Shown here: positions 7,331 to 13,841 of the stretch, in pieces
Numbering within the stretch: the first letter of the stretch is position 1
Layout: every line of letters begins with the position of its first letter
Source: Paracoccaceae bacterium
Lineage (GTDB): Bacteria > Pseudomonadota > Alphaproteobacteria > Rhodobacterales > Rhodobacteraceae
Length of the DNA: 14,244 bases
Reading direction: 5' to 3'
NCBI GenBank assembly: GCA_007128995.1
Contig: SKWJ01000075.1
Coordinates: forward strand, 1 to 14,244
Program-made: the position numbers and the translations under genes
The notes under the pieces: model-generated
Seen by the model: the letters and a program-made list of their open reading frames with translations, nothing else
Database searches by the model: none
Told to the model about the DNA's origin: nothing

Positions 7331-7464
7331 ATGATCAGCACAGACCCGACACGCAGGCAGCGCTCTTTTGTTCCTGCAGCATTCCAAAACTGATGAAATA
7401 GGTATCGATCAAACGCCTAAACCGGGCTTTTGTGCCGATTTCTCCGGCATTGACGCTTGTCGCT

Positions 7465-7494
7465 TTGACATCATCATCGCTGGGACAGTATCTT
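7465..7494 (+). promoter_or_regulatory. candidate sigma-70-type promoter
   Basis: A perfect -35 hexamer TTGACA (7465-7470) is followed after 18 nt by TATCTT (7489-7494), which matches the -10 consensus at 4 of 6 positions. It points rightward toward the helical protein gene at 7669, with a predicted start near 7501. It lies 135 nt beyond the FtsB-like gene, in sequence with no coding use. Confidence 0.5.
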
Positions 7495-7550
7495 TCCTTA
7501 TGGGTTCCGTAATCTGATTATGAGCGTTGAAACACTTGAACACTCAGCTT

Positions 7551-7583
7551 ATTGCGCCGTGTCAAATCGCTGTTACGCGCAAT
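7551..7583. repeat. inverted repeat ATTGCGC-N19-GCGCAAT, possible operator
   Basis: The arms ATTGCGC (7551-7557) and GCGCAAT (7577-7583) are perfect complements 19 nt apart. They lie between the candidate promoter and the helical protein gene. The wide spacer makes a terminator unlikely and a dimeric-regulator site or two half-sites possible. No regulator can be named. Confidence 0.35.
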
Positions 7584-7668
7584 GGTTTATGATTGACGGG
7601 ACCGCAATCAGACTGACAAGCTCTGGCGCAAATCTTGCAGGCCGAGGCAACTATGGGAGGAGACGACA

Positions 7669-7914
7669 ATGTTCGACCCGATAACATTCTGGATGCAAGG
7701 CACCGTCATGTGGATGAAAGTGTTCAAGCAGCAACAGGAAGCCTATATCCGCATGCTTGGCGCATTTGCCGAAAAAATTCCGCATGAAGATTGCACGGCC
7801 CTTGCGCGCGAAGCAGAAGCGATGAAAGCGGTGTTGAAACCATCCAACACGCCCCGCAAGCCTACGATGACCAAGAAGAAAAACGTGTCGGAAGTGACCT
7901 TGGCTCCTGCCTGA
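7669..7914 (+). CDS. small helical protein, possibly phasin-like
   Basis: This is an 81-aa protein with an excellent ribosome binding site (GGGAGGAG about 6 nt before ATG). Residues 1-55 should form amphipathic helices rich in Met and aromatic residues (MFDPITFWMQGTVMWMKVF, then QQQEAYIRMLGAFAEKI). The last 25 residues are basic and disordered-looking (NTPRKPTMTKKKNVSEV). There is no signal peptide or clear membrane helix. Short Met- and aromatic-rich amphipathic helices plus a Lys-rich tail resemble proteins that coat polyhydroxyalkanoate granules. A PhaA-type thiolase in the same window is compatible with that, but I cannot confirm the family. Treat it as hypothetical; the gene itself looks real. 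Confidence 0.68.
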   Translation: MFDPITFWMQGTVMWMKVFKQQQEAYIRMLGAFAEKIPHEDCTALAREAEAMKAVLKPSNTPRKPTMTKKKNVSEVTLAPA

Positions 7915-7986
7915 ACATAAGGCGCGTTTCGATTGTTGACCGAACGGCCGCAGGTACGCTTCGCGATCATCATATCCTCACCCGAC

Positions 7987-8027
7987 GGCGCGATACGGGC
8001 ATCTGTGTCTGCGGACTCTATCGCGCC
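7987..8027 (-). repeat. 9-bp inverted repeat at the 3' end of cueR
   Basis: GGCGCGATA (7987-7995) and TATCGCGCC (8019-8027) are perfect complements separated by 23 nt. The right arm includes the last codons and the stop of cueR. No T run follows on either strand, so it is not a standard intrinsic terminator. It might stabilise the 3' end of the copA-cueR mRNA or assist Rho-dependent ending. Confidence 0.35.
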
Positions 8028-8401
8028 AGATCTCTCAGGATCGGGCAATCCGGTCGATTGTCGCCGGCACAGGCGTCTATCAGATCGACCAGCGTCGAGC
8101 GCATCTGCCGCAACTCTTCTAACTGGGCATCAATCCGCGCGAGGTGTTCGCGCGCAAGCGCCTTCACATCAGCGCTTGCGCGCGTCTCGTCATGGTAAAG
8201 CGCAAGGAGTTGACGGCATTCTTCCACTGAAAATCCCAAGGCACGCGCACGGCGCAGAAACGCAAGCCGATGAAGGTCTGGCTCGGAAAAGACCCGATAT
8301 CCATTCGCTTCGCGCCTTGGGTTGATCAGTCCGATCTCTTCATAGAACCGGATTGTTTTGGGCGGCAGTCCTGCCTTTTTCCCGACTTCCGAAATGTTCA
8401 T
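8018..8401 (-). CDS. cueR: CueR-type MerR-family copper-responsive regulator
   Basis: This is a 127-aa protein. The N-terminal MerR helix-turn-helix reads MNISEVGKKAGLPPKTIRFY followed by EEIGLI, and the wing contains NGYRVF. A long dimerisation helix follows. The C-terminal metal loop is CAGDNRPDCPIL: two Cys eight residues apart with CPI after the second, the Cu(I)/Ag(I)/Au(I) signature of CueR. The start at 8401 overlaps the copA stop by 4 nt (ATGA), so the two genes are coupled. An upstream in-frame extension lies wholly inside copA and lacks MerR features. A matching binding site sits before copA, so CueR should bend that promoter on Cu(I) binding and switch on both copA and its own gene. 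Confidence 0.94.
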   Translation of the reverse strand: MNISEVGKKAGLPPKTIRFYEEIGLINPRREANGYRVFSEPDLHRLAFLRRARALGFSVEECRQLLALYHDETRASADVKALAREHLARIDAQLEELRQMRSTLVDLIDACAGDNRPDCPILRDLAR

Positions 8402-10890
8402 GCGCGCACCTTCCCCAGATCGACAGGCGTCATCCGACGCAGGCGGAGTGCATTCGACACAACACAAACAGAGCTGAGTGCCATTGCGCCTGCTGCCAGC
8501 ATTGGCGACAGCAAGATGCCAAAGGCCGGAAACAGGACCCCGGCTGCCACAGGTATGAGCGCCGTATTATAGGCAAAGGCCCAGAAAAGGTTCTGGCGAA
8601 TATTGCGCATTGTCCGAGAGGACACGTCAAGTGCTGTCAAGACAGCTGAGGGCGCGCTGGACATAAGGACGACATCTGCTGTCTCGACAGCGATATCCGT
8701 GCCCGAACCGATGGCAATACCCACATCCGCCTTGGCCAGCGCCGGTGCATCATTGATGCCATCCCCGACAAAGGCCAGCGGCCCAGAGCTACTGTCTCGC
8801 AACTGCTCCAGCGCCCTGACCTTCCCGTCCGGCATGACTTCGGCCACCACATCCTCGATCCCAAGGTCACTGCCCACTGCCATCGCGGCGGCCCGCGCAT
8901 CCCCAGATATCATTGTGACGTGGATACCGCGCGCCTTGAGGGCCGCAACCATATCCCGCGCCCCTTTCTTGATTTGGTCTGCAACAGCGACAAGGCCGAC
9001 CAACTGGCCATCAACTGCCAGAAATAACGGGCTGCGCGCTTTGGCAGCCAGCGCATCGGCTAGGTCGGACAACGGCGCTATGTCCACGCCTTCCTGTGTC
9101 ATGAGGCGAGCGGCCCCAAGCAAAACTTTGCGCTGATCCACGAACCCCGACACGCCCAGACCAGTGAGCGACGCAAAATCCGTAGCTGTCGGAATCTCGA
9201 TACCCTGCGCAGTCGCTTCTGACAGAATGGCTCGGGCGACTGGATGCTCGGAATGCTGTTCCAGAGCTGCAGCGAAGCCCAGTGCCTGTGCCTTGGTCCA
9301 ATCCCCGACAGTCTGCAAATCGGTCAGCACCGGACGCCCTTCGGTCAATGTCCCTGTTTTGTCAAAGGCGACGATCTTGACCTTGTCCAGCACCTGCAAG
9401 GCAGTCCCTTTACGAAACAAGACGCCCAGTTCCGCCCCGCGCCCTGTCCCCACCATCACCGAGGTGGGCGTGGCAAGGCCCATCGCACAGGGGCACGCAA
9501 TGATCAGCACGGAAACACCCGCAATCAAGGCGAAACTCAGATCCGGGCCAAAGACAAGCCAAACCAGAACGGTGATCAAGGCAATCGCCATTACAAGCGG
9601 AACAAAGACCAGGGTAACGCGGTCAACCAGCGCTTGCACTGGAAGTTTCGCACCCTGCGCTGTCTGGACCATGCGGATAATCTGCGACAGTACCGTTTCT
9701 GCGCCGGTGCGGGTAACCTGCATCTGCAGCGCGCCAGCCCCGTTCACAGTTCCACCGACAAGCGTAGCCCCGGTCAGCTTTGTCACCGGCATAGGTTCCC
9801 CGGTGATCATGCTTTCGTCGATGACCGCTTCGCTGGACATCAGAATACCATCGGCTGGTACGCGCTCCCCTGGACGCAGGTGAACAATATCGCCCGCAAT
9901 GACCTCTGAGATTGCAATCTCGACGATCTGCCCTACGCGCTCGACCCGCGCTGTGCGCGGCTGCAAACCCACCAATCGCGCGATCGCTGCCCCGGTGCGC
10001 CCTTTGGCACGCAGTTCAAGCCATCGCCCAAGAAGAATAAGCGTCACGATGACGGCCGCCGCCTCGAAATAGACGGCACGAGCTGTCTCTGGCAGAATAA
10101 TCGGCGCAAAGGTCGCAACCGAAGAATAGGCCCATGCCGCAAATGTCCCGATTGCGACAAGGCTGTTCATGTCTGGCGCAGCGCGGAAAAGCGCCGGCAC
10201 CCCGGATGTGAAAAATCTGCGACCGGGTCCGAACAAGACCAAAGTCGTCAGCACGAATTGCACAATCCAGATGGTCTGCATACCGAACTGGTGATGCAGC
10301 CAGTGGTGAAATGCCGGGACCACGTGACCGCCCATTTCCAAAACGAACACCGGGACTGTCAGAGCAGATGCCAGCATCAGATCCGCGCGCAGCGCCCGCG
10401 CTTCCGGATCAGTGCGGTCCGGCTCGAAAGTGGAAGATGACTCATTGTCCACGGGCTTTGCCGCATAGCCAGCCTTGCTGACCGCAGATATCAGTGCATC
10501 AATCTCGACAGATCCGGCGATGACATCAATCTGCGCACGTTGAGTCGCCAGGTTGACATCTGCACGCAAGACTCCCCGGTGCGCCATAAGCGCACGCTCG
10601 ACCCGCGCAACACACGACGCGCAGGACATACCTTCCAGATCAAGCTCAAGCTGGGTTTCTCGCACCGGATAGCCGGCGCGCTGCATCGTCTGGCGCAGAC
10701 TATCCATATCCAGATTGTCTGTCACTTCGATGGTTGCCTCGCTGGTCGCAAGATTCACCGATGCGGTTGTCACGCCCGGCACATTCGCCAAGGCCGTTTC
10801 AGCCCTGCGGACACAGCCCGCACAGCTGAGATGTGTCAATGGCAAGTGGTATTGCCCCTCGATCCGAGGTGGTGCACTCATGATCGTCAC
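8398..10890 (-). CDS. copA: Cu(I)-exporting P1B-type ATPase
   Basis: Taken from GTG 10890 the protein has 830 aa. Two N-terminal heavy-metal domains carry LSCAGC (Cys23, Cys26) and MSCASC (Cys90, Cys93). The rest is a complete P1B-1 ATPase. It has the actuator motif MITGEP near residue 361 and the membrane metal site CPC (466-468). The phosphorylation site DKTGTLT has Asp510; SEHP has His549 and Pro550; and GDGINDAP is near 709. Tyr774-Asn775 and the late MALSSVCVVSNALRL fit the Cu(I) subtype. It pumps Cu(I) out of the cytoplasm. Start choice: AAGGAG lies 6 nt before GTG 10890, whereas ATG 10881 is too far from it. ATG 10923 lies just past the -10 of the CueR promoter and cannot be on the transcript in full. 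cueR follows with a 4-nt overlap. Confidence 0.96.
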   Translation of the reverse strand: MTIMSAPPRIEGQYHLPLTHLSCAGCVRRAETALANVPGVTTASVNLATSEATIEVTDNLDMDSLRQTMQRAGYPVRETQLELDLEGMSCASCVARVERALMAHRGVLRADVNLATQRAQIDVIAGSVEIDALISAVSKAGYAAKPVDNESSSTFEPDRTDPEARALRADLMLASALTVPVFVLEMGGHVVPAFHHWLHHQFGMQTIWIVQFVLTTLVLFGPGRRFFTSGVPALFRAAPDMNSLVAIGTFAAWAYSSVATFAPIILPETARAVYFEAAAVIVTLILLGRWLELRAKGRTGAAIARLVGLQPRTARVERVGQIVEIAISEVIAGDIVHLRPGERVPADGILMSSEAVIDESMITGEPMPVTKLTGATLVGGTVNGAGALQMQVTRTGAETVLSQIIRMVQTAQGAKLPVQALVDRVTLVFVPLVMAIALITVLVWLVFGPDLSFALIAGVSVLIIACPCAMGLATPTSVMVGTGRGAELGVLFRKGTALQVLDKVKIVAFDKTGTLTEGRPVLTDLQTVGDWTKAQALGFAAALEQHSEHPVARAILSEATAQGIEIPTATDFASLTGLGVSGFVDQRKVLLGAARLMTQEGVDIAPLSDLADALAAKARSPLFLAVDGQLVGLVAVADQIKKGARDMVAALKARGIHVTMISGDARAAAMAVGSDLGIEDVVAEVMPDGKVRALEQLRDSSSGPLAFVGDGINDAPALAKADVGIAIGSGTDIAVETADVVLMSSAPSAVLTALDVSSRTMRNIRQNLFWAFAYNTALIPVAAGVLFPAFGILLSPMLAAGAMALSSVCVVSNALRLRRMTPVDLGKVRA

Positions 10891-10925
10891 AGGCGACTCC
10901 TTATTGCGGACAGACACTGTCATAT

Positions 10926-10956
10926 CAGATAGGGCTTCCATCTTCTGGAAGGTCAA
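10926..10956 (-). promoter_or_regulatory. CueR-type promoter of copA with 19-bp spacer and dyad
   Basis: Read on the - strand, a -35 hexamer TTGACC (10956-10951) is separated from a -10 hexamer TATCTG (10931-10926) by exactly 19 nt, the overlong spacer typical of MerR-family promoters. Centred in the spacer is the dyad CTTCCA-N5-TGGAAG (10935-10951). This matches the arrangement known for E. coli copA, where TTGACC runs into the CTTCC half-site. The predicted start of transcription is about 10917-10920, leaving about 30 nt before GTG 10890. The regulator is encoded by the downstream cueR gene. Confidence 0.9.
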
Positions 10957-10975
10957 CAAGAAAATTTCTGACCCG

Positions 10976-12520
10976 TCAAAGATCGAATGCCAACTGGTCT
11001 GGATCGGTCCGCTTGCGTCGTGCAGCACGTGTTGCCTGCGCAGAAGACCGGTCACTGGTGTGGGCGCGCGAGGCGTGCTTATGCGCGACAGCGCGTGCGA
11101 CCGTCTGAAAGCCGGCCTGTTTGCGCAGGCTCCAAAGCGTTTCGCGCGCATATGCGCTAGCCTGGGCAAGATCGACAATCGGTGCAGGATACCGTGCTTG
11201 CAACCGTGCAGCGCCGTCATTCCATGTCCATGGCGTATGCAGATGTGCAATCGGCACTGTGTTCAATTCCGGCACCCACCTGCGAATGAAGGTTCCGGTA
11301 CTGTCCTGATCATGGCCTTGCTTGACAGGATTATAGATCCGGATTGTGTTGATGCCTGTTGTGCCAGATTGCATCTGGACTTGTGACCAATGGATCCCGG
11401 GTTCGTAATCCGTGAACATTCGCGCAAGGATCGGGCCGGTACTGCGCCAGTCCAGCCAAAGATGGTAGCTTGCAAATGACATCAGCATGGCGCGCATGCG
11501 AAAGTTCAACCAGCCGGTTGCCTGCAAATAGCGCATGCAGGCATCCACAAAAGGAATACCAGTCTCTCCCAATTCCCAGGCGCGCAATCGTGCAGCATCA
11601 GACTCACGCGGTCGTAGCTTTTCATGCGCTGGATGCAGACATCGATATTCCAGCGACGGCTCATCTTCCAGCTTCTGGATGAAATGATCGCGCCATGCCA
11701 GACGCTTGGCAAAACTGTTCAACGCTGCGTGCCAGCCTGCATCACCGTGATGATGCAGGCGCGCCGCGCGCCGCGCCTGTTCAACCTGTCGCACGGACAG
11801 CACGCCCAGTGCCAGATAAGGGGACAGGCGCGAACAGGCGCGTTCGGCCGATACCGGAGATGACATTGCCACCCGGTAGCGCGCACCACGTGATGACAGA
11901 AATGTTTCCAGCGCCAGCGCAGCAGCACGGTGACTTCCGTCCTGCCGGTGCGCACAGAGATCTGATGCCATGGACAGTGCGCGCGCATCTGGCAGGCGTT
12001 CCAATGTCGAGATTTCCTGCGTCAAAGGCGCGAGCGCGGCGGGCGAATCCTGCAAAGGCTGGCGCATGAAACTGTTGCGCAGCCGCTGCCATGCGTCCCG
12101 TGTTGGCAATCTTCGAACAACTCCGCATTGTGGAAGCTCTTCCCAGCTCACACCATTGGCTGCGGCCCATGACGCAACGCGTTTGTCGCGCGCGAAGGTC
12201 CATGCATTGCCTGTCTCTTCATGGCTGATCATGCGCGTGATGCCATTTGTCATGCACAAGCGCGACAACTCGTGGACGGCTTCGCCCTTGCGGATGATCA
12301 AGGGTTGGCCGAGTCGTGCCAGCTCGCTTCGCAGGCTTTGCAAGGCCTCTGCCGTGAACATCCATTGGCGTGCCGAAGTATCGGGAAGCGCCCAATATTC
12401 GGGCTCGATGATATATACCGGAAGAACATACGGCCCGGCGGCAGCCAGCGCCGGATGGTCAGCAACCCGAAGGTCACGCTTGAACCATAGCAAGACAGGG
12501 GGCGCGGAAGAATTGCACAT
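10976..12520 (-). CDS. photolyase/cryptochrome-family flavoprotein of uncertain subclass
   Basis: This is a 514-aa protein. The N-terminal alpha/beta antenna-type domain starts VLLWFKRDLRVADHPAL. The C-terminal FAD domain has SRLSPYLALGVLS, FAKRLAWRDHF (Trp276), TGIPFVDACMRYLQATGWLNFRMR (Trp337, Asn339, Arg341), LWLDWRSTGP (Trp358) and YNPVKQ with FIRRWVPEL. Photolyases split UV-made pyrimidine dimers with blue light; cryptochromes signal light. The segment where class I enzymes have NNGGWQWAASTG instead reads GIHWSQVQMQSGTTG, so the subclass is uncertain. A basic Arg/Lys/Ala tail (about 470-514) may be flexible. ATG 12520 is chosen because VLLWFKRDLR should lie within about 10 residues of the start; no ribosome binding site is visible. 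A LexA-type box lies 45 nt upstream. The thiolase gene ends 73 nt upstream. Confidence 0.9.
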   Translation of the reverse strand: MCNSSAPPVLLWFKRDLRVADHPALAAAGPYVLPVYIIEPEYWALPDTSARQWMFTAEALQSLRSELARLGQPLIIRKGEAVHELSRLCMTNGITRMISHEETGNAWTFARDKRVASWAAANGVSWEELPQCGVVRRLPTRDAWQRLRNSFMRQPLQDSPAALAPLTQEISTLERLPDARALSMASDLCAHRQDGSHRAAALALETFLSSRGARYRVAMSSPVSAERACSRLSPYLALGVLSVRQVEQARRAARLHHHGDAGWHAALNSFAKRLAWRDHFIQKLEDEPSLEYRCLHPAHEKLRPRESDAARLRAWELGETGIPFVDACMRYLQATGWLNFRMRAMLMSFASYHLWLDWRSTGPILARMFTDYEPGIHWSQVQMQSGTTGINTIRIYNPVKQGHDQDSTGTFIRRWVPELNTVPIAHLHTPWTWNDGAARLQARYPAPIVDLAQASAYARETLWSLRKQAGFQTVARAVAHKHASRAHTSDRSSAQATRAARRKRTDPDQLAFDL

Positions 12521-12528
12521 GGCATAGG

Positions 12529-12556
12529 TAGATACTTTGCCGTACAATTTCGTCAA
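12529..12556 (-). promoter_or_regulatory. candidate promoter of the photolyase gene
   Basis: On the - strand TTGACG (12556-12551, 5 of 6 to the -35 consensus) is followed after 16 nt by TATCTA (12534-12529, only the first three bases match the -10). It would start transcription near 12522, only a few nt before ATG 12520, giving a nearly leaderless mRNA. This fits the missing ribosome binding site. The -10 is weak, so the call is moderate. Confidence 0.4.
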
Positions 12557-12571
12557 GAACCAATGTTCTTG
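12554..12571. repeat. perfect hairpin/dyad CAAGAAC-CAAT-GTTCTTG
   Basis: Arms of 7 bp flank a 4-nt centre. The dyad overlaps the candidate -35 hexamer of the photolyase promoter (12551-12556) and one half of the LexA-type box (12565-12568). It could be an operator or a weak hairpin after the thiolase gene. No T run follows in the - direction. Confidence 0.5.
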
Positions 12572-12579
12572 TATCGTTC
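12565..12579. promoter_or_regulatory. LexA (SOS) box, alphaproteobacterial type GTTC-N7-GTTC
   Basis: GTTC at 12565-12568 and GTTC at 12576-12579 are direct repeats separated by exactly 7 nt (TTGTATC). This is the known LexA recognition pattern of alphaproteobacteria such as Rhodobacter. It lies 45 nt upstream of the photolyase start and 9 nt upstream of the candidate -35, a position fit for repression. The eight fixed bases occur by chance about once per 65,000 positions per orientation, so one within 100 nt of a DNA-repair gene is unlikely to be accidental. Confidence 0.7.
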
Positions 12580-12593
12580 CGCGCGCCCGAGTG

Positions 12594-13769
12594 TCAGATC
12601 CGTTCAAAGGCCAGTGCGATCCCCTGCCCACCGCCGATGCACATTGTCACAAGCGCGCGTTTCCCACCAATCCGCTCCAACTCGTGCAGCGCCTTGATGG
12701 TGATGATCGCGCCTGTTGCCCCAACGGGATGCCCCAAGGCGATTGCACCGCCATTCGGGTTCACACGGGAATCATCAAAGCTAAGAACTTTGCTGACTGC
12801 CAGTGCCTGTGCGGCAAATGCCTCGTTGGATTCGATTACATCGAAGTCATCTACCGTCAGTCCGATTCGCGCCATCAGGGCCTGTACAGCAGGGACCGGA
12901 CCGATCCCCATCACCTCGGGGCGCACCCCCGCATGCGCATAACCCAGAATTCGGGCACGCGGTGAAAGCCCCGCTTGTTGGGCCGCGTCAGCGCGCGCCA
13001 AAACCAGCGCCCCTGCCCCGTCATTGATGCCACTCGCGTTGCCTGCGGTCACGCTGCCGCCCTTGCGAAAGACGGGGCGCAGCCCTGCCAGTGTTTCCAG
13101 ACTGCTTTGCTTGGGATGCTCATCCGTGTCAAACAGGATCTCTCCCTTGCGCGTCCGGACCGGAACCGGGACGATCTGCTCCTTGAAGCGACCTTCAGCT
13201 ATGGCGCGCGCAGCACGGCTCTGGCTTTCCACTGCAAGCGCATCCTGCTCTGCGCGCGAAACCCCGTGTTCCTCGGCGACATTCTCGGCGGTCACCCCCA
13301 TATGCCCCGTCCCGAACGGGCAAGTCAGCGCACCGACCATCATATCTACAGCGCCCGCATCGCCCATCTTCTGACCAAAACGCGCAGCAGGCAGAATATA
13401 CGGGGCGCGGCTCATGCTTTCGGCACCGCCCACAAGCGCGAAATCCGCATCCCCCAATGTCAAACCCTGCATCCCCGATATGATCGCTTGCACCCCAGAG
13501 CCGCACAGACGGTTCACATTCATCGCAGGCACGGTATCGGGAATGCCCGCGCCCATCGCAGCGCGGCGCGACAGATACATGTCGGCGGGTTCTGTCGCCA
13601 ATACGGTTCCAAAGACGACCGATCCAATCTGACCGGGTTCCACCCCAGAGCGTTCCAGCGCGGCCTGCGCAGCAATTTGCGCAAGATCGATGGGCGGTAC
13701 AGAGGCAAGGCTTCCCCCGAACGTTCCTATCGCAGTACGCGCGCCCCCAAGAATAACAATATCTTCCAT
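12594..13769 (-). CDS. acetyl-CoA C-acetyltransferase (thiolase, PhaA/AtoB type)
   Basis: This is a 391-aa protein, the standard length of biosynthetic thiolases. It starts EDIVILGGARTAIGTFGGSL. Catalytic residues are in place: nucleophile Cys89 in NRLCGSGVQA, Asn316 in ESNEAFAAQA, His347 in GGAIALGHPVGATGA and Cys377 in CIGGGQGIA. It condenses two acetyl-CoA to acetoacetyl-CoA, or the reverse, in the cytoplasm. The role may be polyhydroxybutyrate synthesis, ketone-body use or degradation; the neighbours do not decide between PhaA, AtoB or a broader BktB-like enzyme. GGAGGGG 5 nt before ATG 13769 fixes the start. No acetoacetyl-CoA reductase gene is adjacent in this window. The 72-nt gap to the RNase R gene upstream may hold its promoter. 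Confidence 0.95.
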   Translation of the reverse strand: MEDIVILGGARTAIGTFGGSLASVPPIDLAQIAAQAALERSGVEPGQIGSVVFGTVLATEPADMYLSRRAAMGAGIPDTVPAMNVNRLCGSGVQAIISGMQGLTLGDADFALVGGAESMSRAPYILPAARFGQKMGDAGAVDMMVGALTCPFGTGHMGVTAENVAEEHGVSRAEQDALAVESQSRAARAIAEGRFKEQIVPVPVRTRKGEILFDTDEHPKQSSLETLAGLRPVFRKGGSVTAGNASGINDGAGALVLARADAAQQAGLSPRARILGYAHAGVRPEVMGIGPVPAVQALMARIGLTVDDFDVIESNEAFAAQALAVSKVLSFDDSRVNPNGGAIALGHPVGATGAIITIKALHELERIGGKRALVTMCIGGGQGIALAFERI

Positions 13770-13841
13770 GATGCCCCTCCGTTCAGATGCGCGATCTTAC
13801 GCATGAAGTGCTCTGCTAATCCAGCAAAACAAAGGGTCGGT

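Larger units (their letters stand above)
7331..7668 (+). other. 338-nt non-coding stretch before the helical protein gene
   Basis: No credible gene is present on either strand; ORFs here are about 20 codons with no family features. The stretch holds a good promoter candidate (7465-7494) and a 7-bp inverted repeat (7551-7583), each listed separately. It ends in a strong ribosome binding site, GGGAGGAG, about 6 nt before ATG 7669. A promoter at 7465 would give a leader of roughly 165 nt, long enough for post-transcriptional control. Confidence 0.5.

Noticed and set aside
7331..7393. A 20-codon ORF starting directly after the FtsB-like stop
   Set aside because: It has no hydrophobic or family features. 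The ATG placement after TAA can arise by chance and nothing else supports translation.
9164..9909. Open frames of 221-239 codons on the + strand inside copA
   Set aside because: They are antisense to the ATPase core (actuator, CPC and DKTGTLT region) and have low-complexity Ser/Thr/Pro-rich or His-rich products without a credible start signal.
10921..10923. ATG at 10923 as the copA start
   Set aside because: It lies 3 nt past the -10 hexamer of the CueR-type promoter, so a transcript from that promoter would begin at or after it. The GTG at 10890 has AAGGAG at correct spacing.
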